NCBI RefSeq assembly: GCF_003544815.1
Contig: NZ_CP032100.1
Location: 2,418,001-2,482,000 of the forward strand
Source: Arcobacter suis CECT 7833
GTDB taxonomy: Bacteria; Campylobacterota; Campylobacteria; Campylobacterales; Arcobacteraceae
Reading direction: 5' to 3'
DNA: 64,000 nucleotides
The notes beneath the pieces are model-generated. The model did not search any database. It was given only the letters and a program-made list of their open reading frames with translations, and was not told the origin of the DNA. Shown piece after piece: positions 7,856 to 17,431 of this stretch (positions within the stretch are counted from its first letter, which is position 1; each line of letters begins with the position of its first letter). A program made the translations under genes and the position numbers.

Positions 7856-9262
7856 ATGTCAAAACAAGCAATAAAAATGATTATTCCAATTGCGGTTTTA
7901 ATCATTCTTTGGTTTATTCCTGCACCAACTGGATTAACTGAAAACGGTTGGCATTTTTTAGCAATATTTTTTGCTGTTGTTATCGGTCTTATTCTTGAGC
8001 CAGTTCCAGCGGCACTTGTTGGATTTACAGGTATTTCACTTGTTGCTCTTTTAGGATTAATGGGTAGTCCAAAAGATGGTATCTCGTGGGCATTATCTGG
8101 ATTTTCGAATAGTGTTATTTGGTTAATTTTTGCAGCATTTATGTTTGCACTTGGTTACAGAAAAACAGGTTTAGGAAAAAGAGTATCTTTAATTATGATT
8201 AAATATATGGGAAAAAGCTCACTTGGTCTTGGTTATGCAGTTGCATTTTCAGATTTAGTATTGGCTCCATTTATGCCATCTAATACAGCAAGAAGTGGTG
8301 GTTCTGTTTTCCCCGTTGCTATTAATATTCCACATATTTTCGATTCATGGCCAGATAAAGATCCAAGAAAATTAGGTGCTTATATTACTTGGGTTGCAAT
8401 TGCAACTACTTGTATTACAAGCTCTATGTTTTTAACAGCACTTGCTCCAAATCTTTTAGCAGTTGATTTAATTACAAAAAGTACAGGACATGCAATTAGC
8501 TGGGTAGAATGGTCATCGGTTATGTTACCACTTATGATTCCACTTTTTTTACTTACTCCTTGGCTTACTTATGTTGTTTATCCACCAACTCAAAAAAAAT
8601 CTCCTGAAGCTCCAGCTTGGGCAACAGAAGAATTAAAAACATTAGGTGCAATTACTTTTAAAGAATATTTAATGGCAGGACTTGCAACTGTTGCACTTGT
8701 TCTTTGGATTTTTGGAACAGAGTTAGGTGTAGATTCAACAACAGTAGCTATTTCAATTGTTGCAGTTATGGTTTTAACAAATGTTATTACTTGGGATGAT
8801 TTAATTTCAAATAAAGCGGCATTTGACGTATTAATTTGGTTCTCATCTTTAGTTGCTATGGCATCTGGACTTCAAAAAGTTGGTGTTTTAGCGTGGATTG
8901 GAACAAATACACAAGCAATGTTATCAGGTATGAGCCCAACTGCTCTTATAATTTCGTTACTTGTTTTATTTTTCTTATTACACTACTTTTTTGCAAGTGT
9001 TACTGCACATGTTACTGCATTAATTCCAATCTTTATGGCAATTGCAGTTAATTTATTAACTCCTGAACAAATTGTTCCATTTACAATTATTCTTGCAGGA
9101 AGCCTTGGTGTTATGGGAATTATAACTCCTTATGGAACTGGACCTTCTCCTATTTGGTATGGAGCTGGATATATTTCACAAGCTAGATGGTGGGCTTTAG
9201 GCGCAATGTTCGGAGCTTTATATCTTGGTGTTATGATTTTAGGTGCATTTATATTTATTTAG
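7856..9262 (+). CDS. DASS family anion:sodium symporter (di/tricarboxylate transporter)
   Basis: A 468-residue inner-membrane transporter with about eleven or twelve hydrophobic segments. The SLC13/DASS pattern is clear: the first carboxylate-binding loop contains PFMPSNTARSGGSVFPV and the C-terminal repeat has ITPYGTGPSPIWYGAGYI. The likely substrate is a C4 or C5 dicarboxylate such as malate, succinate or 2-oxoglutarate; specificity cannot be fixed by eye. It is transcribed alone from a good promoter and ends at a strong bidirectional hairpin. Confidence 0.87.
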   Translation: MSKQAIKMIIPIAVLIILWFIPAPTGLTENGWHFLAIFFAVVIGLILEPVPAALVGFTGISLVALLGLMGSPKDGISWALSGFSNSVIWLIFAAFMFALGYRKTGLGKRVSLIMIKYMGKSSLGLGYAVAFSDLVLAPFMPSNTARSGGSVFPVAINIPHIFDSWPDKDPRKLGAYITWVAIATTCITSSMFLTALAPNLLAVDLITKSTGHAISWVEWSSVMLPLMIPLFLLTPWLTYVVYPPTQKKSPEAPAWATEELKTLGAITFKEYLMAGLATVALVLWIFGTELGVDSTTVAISIVAVMVLTNVITWDDLISNKAAFDVLIWFSSLVAMASGLQKVGVLAWIGTNTQAMLSGMSPTALIISLLVLFFLLHYFFASVTAHVTALIPIFMAIAVNLLTPEQIVPFTIILAGSLGVMGIITPYGTGPSPIWYGAGYISQARWWALGAMFGALYLGVMILGAFIFI

Positions 9263-9264
9263 AA

Positions 9265-9294
9265 ATTTAAAAGAGAGTTTTCTCTCTTTTAAAT
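9265..9294. terminator. Bidirectional terminator
   Basis: A perfect 13-bp stem (ATTTAAAAGAGAG 9265-9277; CTCTCTTTTAAAT 9282-9294) with a TTTT loop lies between convergent genes. Both arms are A/T rich at the outside, so it can end transcription from either strand. It reaches the stop codon of the minus-strand TSUP gene. Confidence 0.8.
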
Positions 9295-10035
9295 AACCGT
9301 TTGATAAATCAAAGCAATAGCCATTAAAAATAAAAAAACTTTTATCACTTTATTATAATTATTTTGAGGAATTTTATTTTTAATTTTTAATCCAATAACC
9401 ACTGCAATAAGCACAATAAATAAACTACTAAAAGAAATTGTTAATAACTCTTGCGTAAAAGAACCATGTATAGCAAAAATAATTATCTGAACTATCTTTC
9501 CAAACAAAAAACATAAATTTGATGATTGAATTACTTCTTTTCTTGAATGTTTTGACTCTAAAGAATAAATTATTAAAACCAATGCCATTACGTTTGTCAA
9601 TCCACCAATTATTCCAGCAGTAAAGCCAAATATAACTATTGCTAATTTTGGTTTTTTATTTACCCAAGCCATTTCAAATTTGAATTTTTGAATAAATAGA
9701 TAAAAAAGAATACAGATAGCCAATAATAATTTAAAAATTTCAGAACTACTATAAATAAGTATTTGTGTACCAATAGCACTTCCAATCATTCCCATAATTG
9801 CCAAAGGATAAAACCTTTTTAAAGCTTGTAAAAAATTGCCTTCGCTAAAAATTGAAATTATATTTATCAAAAGAGTAGGAATTGCCACATATAAAACAGC
9901 TGTTTTCATATCTGTAATCATTGCTAAAAGAGGAGTAGAAATTAATGGAAAACCAAATCCAATACTTCCTTGAATTAATGCAGAGAAAAAAAGAATAAAA
10001 GCAAAAATAATGAGAAATTCAACACTTAATTCCAT
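9289..10035 (-). CDS. TSUP (TauE/SafE) family membrane exporter
   Basis: A 248-residue membrane protein with about eight hydrophobic segments in two similar halves. The first half has FSALIQGSIGFGFPLISTPLL and the second has FGFTAGIIGGLTNVMALVLIIY, the duplicated G-rich motifs of the TauE/SafE family. Members move sulfite, sulfoacetate or other small organic anions. Substrate unknown. It is a single gene; a hairpin at 10075-10100 separates it from dsbD upstream. Confidence 0.8.
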   Translation of the reverse strand: MELSVEFLIIFAFILFFSALIQGSIGFGFPLISTPLLAMITDMKTAVLYVAIPTLLINIISIFSEGNFLQALKRFYPLAIMGMIGSAIGTQILIYSSSEIFKLLLAICILFYLFIQKFKFEMAWVNKKPKLAIVIFGFTAGIIGGLTNVMALVLIIYSLESKHSRKEVIQSSNLCFLFGKIVQIIIFAIHGSFTQELLTISFSSLFIVLIAVVIGLKIKNKIPQNNYNKVIKVFLFLMAIALIYQTVI

Positions 10036-10074
10036 AATAAATCCTTAAAAAAATTTATTATAGGTAAATTTTAG

Positions 10075-10100
10075 TTAAAAGAGGAAAATTCCTCTTTTAA
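10075..10100 (-). terminator. Hairpin between dsbD and the TSUP gene
   Basis: TTAAAAGAGGAA (10075-10086) is an exact inverted repeat of TTCCTCTTTTAA (10089-10100), overlapping the dsbD stop codon. The central bases form the loop. The run of Ts after it on the minus strand is weak, so full termination is uncertain. Confidence 0.55.
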
Positions 10101-11842
10101 AAGTTTTTATTTATGATTTCTAAAAAATCTTTTGGATTCTTATATCCAACTATTTTAGAAGAATTTACTTCTTTTTTATCTTTATCCCAAAAAATTAAAG
10201 CAGGAGGACCAACAACTCCAAACATTTTTTGTAAAGCCTTATCCTCATCACTGTTTTGTGTAACATCAGCTTTTAGAAGTGTAAATCCTTGAAGTTTTTG
10301 GATTACCTCTTTATCTTTAAAAGTTATCTCTTCTAATTCTTTACAAGCAACACACCATGAAGCCCAAAAATCCAACATTATAGGTTTAGGTGAATTTTTT
10401 ATTGCAAGTTCAAGTTCTGCTATATTTTTTACTTTTTGAAAAACTAACTCATTTGTATTTACGACATTTGTAGAACCAATTAATTTTTCAAGTGGTTTTA
10501 GTGGATTTGTTGCACCACTTATAAGTCCCACCAATAAAACTACTCCTAAAATAAATAAAACTGAACTAATCAATTCAGTAATCATATTTGTAAGTGTTTT
10601 TAAATAAATAGCTGTTCCAAGCAATAATAATGCCCATAAAGACATAATTACAGATGCACTTAAAACTCTTTCAAGTAACCAAATAGCAACACCTAGCATT
10701 ACTATTCCAAAGATTTTTGTTACACCTTCCATCCAACCACCAGGTTTTGGCATAAATCTTCCAGCACCTAAACCAATAAGTAATAATGGAACTCCCATTC
10801 CTAAACTCATTACAAATAAAGCCATTCCTCCAAGAATTGCATCACCTGTTTGTCCAATATAAACTAAAGCTCCTGCAAGTGGAGGAGCAACACAAGGACC
10901 AACTATTAAAGCTGATAAAAAACCCATTATTGCAATACCAATAATGCCTTGTTTTTCTTTTCCATCAGTTGTTTTATTTACTTTTGATTGAATACTTTGA
11001 GGAAGTTTTATTTCAAAATAACCAAACATAGAAAAAGCAAGTGCCACAAAAATTAAAGCAAAAACCACTAAAACATAAGAATTTTGTAAAGCAGCTTGTA
11101 AATTAGCTCCAAAAACTCCTGCAATAACTCCTGCAATCGTATAAGCAATACTCATAGAAAGTACATAAACTAAAGATAATAAAAATCCTTTACGAGCTGT
11201 CATATCTTCATTTTTTGAAGCTCCAACAATTATTGAAGATAAAATTGGAATCATTGGAAAAACACAAGGTGTCAAAGAAAGCAATAATCCAAAACCAAAA
11301 AATGTTACAAGAACTAAAAATAAATTTCCATCTTTTAAGCTAGAAGCAATTGAATCTGTTTCATTTAAATCGGTTGTAGTTTCAACTTTTTGTTCTTCAT
11401 TTTTAATCTCTTGCTTCGAAGTTTTTATATCATTTGTAACTAGATATTTTTCACTCATTGGAGCATAACAAAGTCCAGCTTTTGAGCATCCTTGAAATTT
11501 AATTTCAATTTCATATTCACTTGATTCAACTTTTGATTTTAATAAACTAAAAGGAATAGTCAAATCAAGGTTATTAAATTGAACTATAAACTCTTGATAA
11601 GCAACTGGTTTTGGAATATTTATATCTTTTGTAATCTCTATTTTTTCTGGTTTTGTGATAAAAACTTTTAGTTTGTCATCATACAAATAAATATCATGAC
11701 CTAAATCTAATTTAAAATTTAGACTATCCTCATTTTTTGTAAATGTTGGTTTAAAAGCTTCATTTGGTTCTAAAAAATCTTGGTTTAAACCAGCTGAAAA
11801 TGAATATATAAATATACTTATTAATAATAAAATCTTTTTCAT
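10097..11842 (-). CDS. dsbD: Thiol:disulfide interchange protein DsbD
   Basis: A 581-residue three-domain electron carrier that passes reducing power from cytosolic thioredoxin to periplasmic thiol proteins. After a signal peptide, the alpha domain carries the Cys pair in CSKAGLCYAP. The central eight-segment membrane domain has SLTPCVFPMIPILSS and VGPCVAPPLAGALVY, each with its redox Cys. The C-terminal thioredoxin-like gamma domain has FWASWCVACKELEE. All six redox cysteines are present. The start overlaps the upstream periplasmic thioredoxin gene by 4 bp, so the two work as a reducing pair, probably for cytochrome c maturation or isomerases. Confidence 0.92.
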   Translation of the reverse strand: MKKILLLISIFIYSFSAGLNQDFLEPNEAFKPTFTKNEDSLNFKLDLGHDIYLYDDKLKVFITKPEKIEITKDINIPKPVAYQEFIVQFNNLDLTIPFSLLKSKVESSEYEIEIKFQGCSKAGLCYAPMSEKYLVTNDIKTSKQEIKNEEQKVETTTDLNETDSIASSLKDGNLFLVLVTFFGFGLLLSLTPCVFPMIPILSSIIVGASKNEDMTARKGFLLSLVYVLSMSIAYTIAGVIAGVFGANLQAALQNSYVLVVFALIFVALAFSMFGYFEIKLPQSIQSKVNKTTDGKEKQGIIGIAIMGFLSALIVGPCVAPPLAGALVYIGQTGDAILGGMALFVMSLGMGVPLLLIGLGAGRFMPKPGGWMEGVTKIFGIVMLGVAIWLLERVLSASVIMSLWALLLLGTAIYLKTLTNMITELISSVLFILGVVLLVGLISGATNPLKPLEKLIGSTNVVNTNELVFQKVKNIAELELAIKNSPKPIMLDFWASWCVACKELEEITFKDKEVIQKLQGFTLLKADVTQNSDEDKALQKMFGVVGPPALIFWDKDKKEVNSSKIVGYKNPKDFLEIINKNF

Positions 11843-12201
11843 TTAAAGTTTTCTTTTGATGCTTGTAATAACTCTTCTGAGTTTAAAACACCCACATAAT
11901 CTTTTATAGGTTTTCCATTTTTAAAATAAATCAAAGTTGGAAGTTTAGTAACTCCATATTTTTTAGCAAGTGTTAGTTCATCATCAATATTTACTTTATA
12001 AATATGAACATTTTCAGGTTTTGAAATATCAAAATCTTCTAAATTATTTGCCACTATTTTACAAGGTGGACACCATGGAGCATAAAAATCAACAATTACA
12101 TTTTTGTCTTTTATTTTTTCTTCAAAATTATTTATATTTAATTCTTCATAAGCATAAAGACTTATCACACTAATTAAAAACATTAAAAATACTTTTTTCA
12201 T
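11839..12201 (-). CDS. Periplasmic thioredoxin-fold protein
   Basis: A 120-residue protein with an N-terminal signal segment (KKVFLMFLISVISLYA) and a thioredoxin domain with the active site FYAPWCPPCK and the cis-proline loop TKLPTLIYF. The CPPC dithiol suggests a reductant or isomerase rather than a DsbA-type oxidase. Coupled translation with dsbD (4-bp overlap) makes it a likely DsbD client. A role in cytochrome c biogenesis is an inference. Confidence 0.82.
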   Translation of the reverse strand: MKKVFLMFLISVISLYAYEELNINNFEEKIKDKNVIVDFYAPWCPPCKIVANNLEDFDISKPENVHIYKVNIDDELTLAKKYGVTKLPTLIYFKNGKPIKDYVGVLNSEELLQASKENFK

Positions 12202-12345
12202 TATCTACCTTTTAATTTTTTTTATTATATTTAATAATTGTAAAGAGTTTGTTTACATCACGTATTTATAATCTTAAATGTATTTAATCATATAAGATTT
12301 TATTATATATTTTATGTTAAGATTAAATCTATTAAAAGGATTTTA

Positions 12346-12702
12346 ATGAATAAATTAGTTGATTTGCAACCAAAAATTGTAGAAAAAATGATTGATGATA
12401 ATATTGTAATGATTGATGTTAGAAGAAAAGATGAATTTAAAAGAACGGGTATTATAAAAAATGTTCACTTATTAACTTTTTTTGATGAATTTGGTGATTA
12501 TGATATTGAAAAGTGGATGAAAGAGTTTGAAAAATTAGTTACTTCAAAAGATCAAACTTTTATTTTGATTTGCGCCCATGCAAATAGAACAAGATATATT
12601 GGAAATTTTCTCCTTGCGCAAGGATACAAAAACACAGCACATTTATTTGGTGGAATGGCTTTATGGGCTCAGGAATTAAGAGAAACCATTCCTTATGAAT
12701 AA
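12346..12702 (+). CDS. Rhodanese-domain protein
   Basis: A single-domain cytosolic rhodanese of 118 residues. It has MIDVRRKDEF near residue 24 and the active-site loop ICAHANRTRYIG, whose Cys would carry the persulfide. The rest of the fold (HLFGGMALWA) is intact. Likely roles are sulfur transfer or cyanide/sulfide handling; partner unknown. A Shine-Dalgarno AAAAGGA precedes the ATG. Confidence 0.85.
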   Translation: MNKLVDLQPKIVEKMIDDNIVMIDVRRKDEFKRTGIIKNVHLLTFFDEFGDYDIEKWMKEFEKLVTSKDQTFILICAHANRTRYIGNFLLAQGYKNTAHLFGGMALWAQELRETIPYE

Positions 12703-12712
12703 ATCTTTGATA

Positions 12713-12730
12713 GAAGCGTAATTACGCTCC
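12713..12730. terminator. Short hairpin at a convergent junction
   Basis: The 14-bp palindrome AGCGTAATTACGCT at 12714-12727 (stem of about 6-7 bp) overlaps the rimK stop codon and sits 10 bp past the rhodanese stop. On the plus strand TATATTATCTTTTTT follows, so it probably terminates the rhodanese transcript. Confidence 0.5.
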
Positions 12731-13654
12731 TATATTATCTTTTTTTATTTTTCTTTTTTGTGGATTAATAGGACAACTAGGTTTTACACTTTTTTCTATA
12801 AAATCCATAATCTTTTGGGCAATATTTATATTAGTAGATTTTTCAATTCCCTCTAATCCTGGGCTTGAATTTACTTCCATTACAAGTGGTCCTCTATGAG
12901 AGGGAATCATATCAACTCCACAAACTCCAAGTCCCATTGCCTTTGCTGCTGCAATTGCTGTTGCTTTTTCTTTTCTATTAAGTTTGTAAGCAACTGCGCT
13001 TCCACCTTGATGTAAGTTTGATCTAAAATCTCCCTCAGCCCCTTGTCTTTTCATAGCACCTACAACTTCATTATTAACTACAAAAGCTCTAATATCAGCA
13101 CCACCTGCTTCTTCAATATACTCTTGAACAAGCAAATTTACATCCATTCCATAAAAAGCATCAAGTACAGATTTAGCAGCTTTTTCACTATCAACTAAAA
13201 CAACTCCAACACCTTGTGTTCCTTCTAAAATCTTTAGAACCAACGGAGCGCCACCACTTAAAGCAATTACATCTTTTGCATTTGATTTATTTGAAGCAAA
13301 AACTGTTCTTGGCATATCAACACCATTTTTAGATAAAACTTGTAAACTTCTCAGTTTATCTCTACTTCTTGTAAGTGCTAAATTTCCTGTTGTACTAAAT
13401 ACATCTATCATTTCAAAGTGTCGCACCATTGCAGCACCATAAAAAGTCCTACTTGCTCCAATTCGGGGAATTATCGCATCAGGTGTAGGTAATACTTTTC
13501 CTTCATAATTTACAACTAATTCATTTTTCATAATTTCAATTGTACATTTTAAATAATCTATTACTGTTACTTCCCAACCTTTTGCTCTTGCTTCTTCAAC
13601 TAATCTTTTTGTTGAATATAAATCTTCATTTCTTGATAATATATAAATTCTCAT
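12722..13654 (-). CDS. rimK: RimK-type ATP-grasp glutamate ligase
   Basis: A 310-residue ATP-grasp ligase of the RimK family, which adds glutamates to the C terminus of ribosomal protein S6 in E. coli. Visible elements include the N-terminal ILSRNEDLYSTKRLVEEA, the P-loop-like EGTQGVGVVLVDS, LVQEYIEEAGGADIRAFVV, and the Mg-binding VMEVNSSPGLEGIE near residue 270. Length agrees with E. coli RimK (300). It lies 12 bp after a RimB-type protease gene, the usual partner. The actual substrate here is not proven. Confidence 0.88.
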   Translation of the reverse strand: MRIYILSRNEDLYSTKRLVEEARAKGWEVTVIDYLKCTIEIMKNELVVNYEGKVLPTPDAIIPRIGASRTFYGAAMVRHFEMIDVFSTTGNLALTRSRDKLRSLQVLSKNGVDMPRTVFASNKSNAKDVIALSGGAPLVLKILEGTQGVGVVLVDSEKAAKSVLDAFYGMDVNLLVQEYIEEAGGADIRAFVVNNEVVGAMKRQGAEGDFRSNLHQGGSAVAYKLNRKEKATAIAAAKAMGLGVCGVDMIPSHRGPLVMEVNSSPGLEGIEKSTNINIAQKIMDFIEKSVKPSCPINPQKRKIKKDNIGA

Positions 13655-13665
13655 ATTAATCTCTT

Positions 13666-14088
13666 TTAATTTGCTTTTGTAAGATATTCTTTTGAAACAT
13701 CAACTAAAAAACGCTCAGTTAAAAATTTTCTTCCAATTAGCATTGGATACTTCATATCAGAACGATCTGTTAAAGAAATAACTGTTTTGTATTTTTTACC
13801 AAAAAACAAAATATCTACTTTTATAGATGCTCTTAATTGTACAGTTCCATTTGAACTCTTAACTCTTTTAAATTTATAAAGTGGCATTTTCATTTTTTTA
13901 CCATGATAAGCAGAATGAATTTCATCTAACAATGTAAAATGTACAAATTTTTCATCATCGACAAAAATATCATCGCAATGCAGTGAATTAGAATCAGCTC
14001 CTGTGTCAATTTTTACATCTAAATCGAACAGTTCTAAATCTAAAATAGATATTATTTCTCTTCTTCCTATAATCTTTTTTTGTGACAT
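13666..14088 (-). CDS. RimB-like retropepsin-type protease (RimK-associated)
   Basis: A 140-residue protein of the putative ATP-dependent zinc protease / RimK-linked aspartyl protease family (Pfam Zn_protease). It shows the pepsin-like active-site DTGADSNSLHC (about residues 27-37) and a C-terminal PMLIGRKFL motif. In Pseudomonas the RimB member trims glutamate tails made by RimK. The tight spacing to rimK supports the same pairing here. Confidence 0.8.
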   Translation of the reverse strand: MSQKKIIGRREIISILDLELFDLDVKIDTGADSNSLHCDDIFVDDEKFVHFTLLDEIHSAYHGKKMKMPLYKFKRVKSSNGTVQLRASIKVDILFFGKKYKTVISLTDRSDMKYPMLIGRKFLTERFLVDVSKEYLTKAN

Positions 14089-14146
14089 AATAAACCTCTT
14101 TAAAAAAGGTATTATATCACAAAATTATTTCATAAAATTATGAAAT

Positions 14147-14371
14147 TTATTTTTTAATATCTAATGCTTTTTGTAATATTGCAATCACATCTTCTAAATT
14201 CTCATAAGGAATATGAGACTTCCATTGAATATCTTGACCATTTAAAGAAATACCAATACTAACTATATCTTCTGTATCTTTTCCATAAGGTTCAGTTACA
14301 TTTGAAATAGAAATTCTTCCTTTTTTAGTACCAGATAAAGCTAACGTTCCTAATTCTGTAATAGTTGACAT
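14147..14371 (-). CDS. Small conserved-looking hypothetical protein
   Basis: A 74-residue cytosolic protein I cannot assign. It has no Cys, no membrane segment and no recognised motif. It alternates beta-strand-like stretches (GRISISNV, DIVSIGISLNG) with a C-terminal helix (ENLEDVIAILQKALDI). It is preceded by a reasonable Shine-Dalgarno and lies 59 bp upstream of the RimB-like gene on the same strand, so co-transcription is possible. Confidence 0.6.
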   Translation of the reverse strand: MSTITELGTLALSGTKKGRISISNVTEPYGKDTEDIVSIGISLNGQDIQWKSHIPYENLEDVIAILQKALDIKK

Positions 14372-14434
14372 ATTTAATCCTTTTTCTCTTATTTTACTTT
14401 AATTTTACAACAATAAACTTGCGTTTAATTAAAA

Positions 14435-16480
14435 CTATAAAAAATTAGGTGCTGGTTCTGCTAAATAGAAACCTTGGAATTCATCAACACCCAAAGAAAC
14501 AAGAGAATCAAATACTTCTTGAGAATGAACAAATTCAGCAATTACTCTTATATTTAAAGCTTTACTAAAATCAATAATTGATTTAACCATTTCATATGAG
14601 TTTTTATCTGAATAAATATTTTTAATTAATGAACCATCTATTTTTATATAATTTGGTCTAATTTTTAGAATATGTGCAAAATTTGAATATCCTGTTCCAA
14701 AATCATCAATTGCTATTTTTATACCTTGTTCTCTATATTTAGCAATAAAGTCTTCAAGTAAAGTATAATCAGAAATATAATCACTCTCTAAAATTTCAAA
14801 AACCACTCTTTTTTTATCTTCATTAGCAATTTGATTCAAACTTTTATCTAAAAAATTTATAAATTCAGTATCAAGAATATCTTTAAAACTTAAATTTATA
14901 GATATTTGTTTATCAGTTTTTGTTAAATCATTTAAAGCTTTAAATATAATTTGATTAGATAACTGAAGATATTGTTTTGTTTTAACAGAAATATCAAGAA
15001 AAAAATAAGGACTTAAATAAATAGTTTCATCTTTTTCATTAATATCTTCTATTCTCATTAAAGTTTCATATTTCACTATATTTTTATTTCTATCAAAAAT
15101 TGCTTGATAAAATGGTATAACTTTATCATTTTCAATTGCTTTTTTTATTTTCTCTCGCCAATACATAGATTTTTCAATAATTTCTTTTGTATCAATTTCA
15201 TTATTATAAACAAAATATGGCAGATTATTTTTTTTAGCTTTTTTAAGTGCAATTCCTGCTGTTTTAATAGATTCTTCTTGTGCCATTGAAATACCTAAAG
15301 TGATATTTATAAAAATATCAATATCAAGTTGTTCAATGTAAATTGGCATGTTTTTAAATAGTATTCTTAACTCTTCAATAAGCTCATAAAATTTATAAAA
15401 ACTCATCATATTTTTATCAGCTAAACAAAATACATTTCCATATATTCTATAGGCTAAAACATCATATTTTAATGAAAATTCATTTAAAATCTTTCCAACT
15501 TCTATCAAAACTAAATTTCCAGTTGAAAATCCATAAAGTTCATTTATATCATCAAAAGAATCAATATCAAGTAAGGCTATAGATACAAAATCAATATCTT
15601 TTATATCATCCTCTAAAGCATGTCTATTTTTCAAGTTTGTCAAATCGTCATAATATAATTTATTTTGAATCTCTTTTGTTTTTGCAAGAACTTGTTCTTC
15701 AAAAGTTTTTCTATTTGTTTCAACTTGATCAAGTAAAGTATTAAATTGTGTTGCCAAAAAACCTATTTCATCTTTAGCTTTAATTCCATTTTTAAAACCA
15801 TCAATATTAATATTAGCTTTTTGAACTTCTTTAACCATTTTATTAATTGGAGCAATGATTTTTATAATAATAAATAGTGCAATTACAGCCAATACAACAA
15901 ATATTAGTATCAGAATATTTAATATCAAAGAACTTATTCTTTCAACAAATGAAGAAAAATCATCTTCATAAACAGAAGAAATTATATACCAATCTAAATT
16001 TTTATTATATTCAATCCAAGATATTTTTTTATAATTAAAATTATTTGGATCATAAATTCTATTCCAATTATATTCCAAGGTCTCTTTTTTAACATAACTA
16101 CTTTTTATTTCATCAATTAACTTTTTACCATTTTGAGGTAAAACAACTTTTAGTTCTTCCAGATTTTTAAACTCACCACTTGGATCAAAAATGACTTTTC
16201 CCAAACCATCAACAATATAAACATAACCTGATTTTCCCAAAGCAAAACTTGAAAGTAATAATTCAACTTCTTTATTTAAAGCTTCTTTATTTGTAATATT
16301 TTTTGCTTTATTATTTATAAGTGAAACTACTTTGTTAAATTGAATTTTTGAGTTTTGTATTTCTGTTTGAATTAAATAATTATTTATTTTAGGAGATAAA
16401 AAGAATACCACACAAAATAAATATATTAAAAAAGTTACAATAAACAACCAACCTATTTTAAAAAATATCTTATTATTCAA
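14435..16480 (-). CDS. Cache-HAMP-GGDEF-EAL cyclic-di-GMP signalling protein
   Basis: A 681-residue membrane signalling protein. A first membrane helix (about 10-30) is followed by a periplasmic Cache-like sensor (SGYVYIVDGLGKVIFDP), a second helix (about 183-205), a HAMP linker and a GGDEF domain (from about 275). In the GGDEF domain the signature is degraded to YGNVF, so cyclase activity is unlikely. The C-terminal EAL domain keeps ETLMR, INLSF, FEILES, IDDFGTGYSN, IKIDGSL, IAEF and FQGFYLAEP, so phosphodiesterase activity looks intact. It probably lowers c-di-GMP in response to an external ligand. It follows psd on the same strand. Confidence 0.87.
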   Translation of the reverse strand: MNNKIFFKIGWLFIVTFLIYLFCVVFFLSPKINNYLIQTEIQNSKIQFNKVVSLINNKAKNITNKEALNKEVELLLSSFALGKSGYVYIVDGLGKVIFDPSGEFKNLEELKVVLPQNGKKLIDEIKSSYVKKETLEYNWNRIYDPNNFNYKKISWIEYNKNLDWYIISSVYEDDFSSFVERISSLILNILILIFVVLAVIALFIIIKIIAPINKMVKEVQKANINIDGFKNGIKAKDEIGFLATQFNTLLDQVETNRKTFEEQVLAKTKEIQNKLYYDDLTNLKNRHALEDDIKDIDFVSIALLDIDSFDDINELYGFSTGNLVLIEVGKILNEFSLKYDVLAYRIYGNVFCLADKNMMSFYKFYELIEELRILFKNMPIYIEQLDIDIFINITLGISMAQEESIKTAGIALKKAKKNNLPYFVYNNEIDTKEIIEKSMYWREKIKKAIENDKVIPFYQAIFDRNKNIVKYETLMRIEDINEKDETIYLSPYFFLDISVKTKQYLQLSNQIIFKALNDLTKTDKQISINLSFKDILDTEFINFLDKSLNQIANEDKKRVVFEILESDYISDYTLLEDFIAKYREQGIKIAIDDFGTGYSNFAHILKIRPNYIKIDGSLIKNIYSDKNSYEMVKSIIDFSKALNIRVIAEFVHSQEVFDSLVSLGVDEFQGFYLAEPAPNFL

Positions 16481-16504
16481 ACACTCTCTCTTTTTATTTT
16501 TATT

Positions 16505-17311
16505 CTATAAATAATTTGCTATTTTTTGACCAAATTTCACATTTTGATTTAACAAATTATCAAGTTCAATCATCTCATTTTCCCATAACATTACAACTGT
16601 TGAACCCATTTTGAAATATCCTAAACATTCACCTTTTGATATTTCGATGTTTTCGTAAGTATAAACTTTCATCTCTTTTGCATTTGTATTTGTTTCAACT
16701 CTATTTTCAAATTCAAATACCATTTGACCTACATTTAAAGCACCAACGAAAACCATATAAAAGATTTTTCCATTTGTTTCACACTCTAAAATTACTCTTT
16801 CATTTTGAACAAAAAGTTCAAACTCTTTGTTTAAATATTTTAAATTAACTGGATAAAGTTTCCCTGGAACATGGATTAATTTTAGAAGTTTAAAATCACA
16901 AGGAGCATGGTATCTGTGGTAATCTTTTGGTGATAAATAAAAGTTCATAAAAGAACCATCTTTTATTTTTTCAAAATTTGATGAACAATAATAAGTTAAT
17001 AACTCTTCAACACTATATTCCATACCTTTTATTTGTAAAGCAATATCATTTTGAATTTGTCCACATTGTGTGATTAAACTATCAGTTGGAGAAATAATTA
17101 CATTTTGATTTTCGTTTATCTCTCTTTTTATGATTAATTCCCTTGTAAATAAATCATTTAAAGATTTGTAATATCTCGCATTTTTAAATTCACTCATATT
17201 TAACCCCATCAATTTAACATAACTAGAATTTATTAGTTTTTGAAGAGGTGAAGGAAACTCTTTTTTAGCGAACTTTCCAAAATATGAAGAGATAAGATTT
17301 GTAATATGCAT
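16505..17311 (-). CDS. psd: Phosphatidylserine decarboxylase proenzyme
   Basis: A 268-residue enzyme that makes phosphatidylethanolamine from phosphatidylserine at the inner membrane. The autocleavage site is visible as KMGSTVVML (canonical LGST; here MGST), where Gly-Ser is cut to form the pyruvoyl group. The HRYHAP motif near residue 130 and GALNVGQM near 190 are also family features. Length matches the short Campylobacterota Psd. The gene heads a two-gene unit with the GGDEF/EAL gene. Confidence 0.9.
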   Translation of the reverse strand: MHITNLISSYFGKFAKKEFPSPLQKLINSSYVKLMGLNMSEFKNARYYKSLNDLFTRELIIKREINENQNVIISPTDSLITQCGQIQNDIALQIKGMEYSVEELLTYYCSSNFEKIKDGSFMNFYLSPKDYHRYHAPCDFKLLKLIHVPGKLYPVNLKYLNKEFELFVQNERVILECETNGKIFYMVFVGALNVGQMVFEFENRVETNTNAKEMKVYTYENIEISKGECLGYFKMGSTVVMLWENEMIELDNLLNQNVKFGQKIANYL

Positions 17312-17431
17312 TATTTTCCTTTGTTAGAATCAATTAGTATTATATTCTATCTATTTTTTCTTCTTAAATTGCTTTAATAAATATTTAGCTAATCTTGCAC
17401 CTTTAATTTATCAAATTTTTAAGGATTTTGT

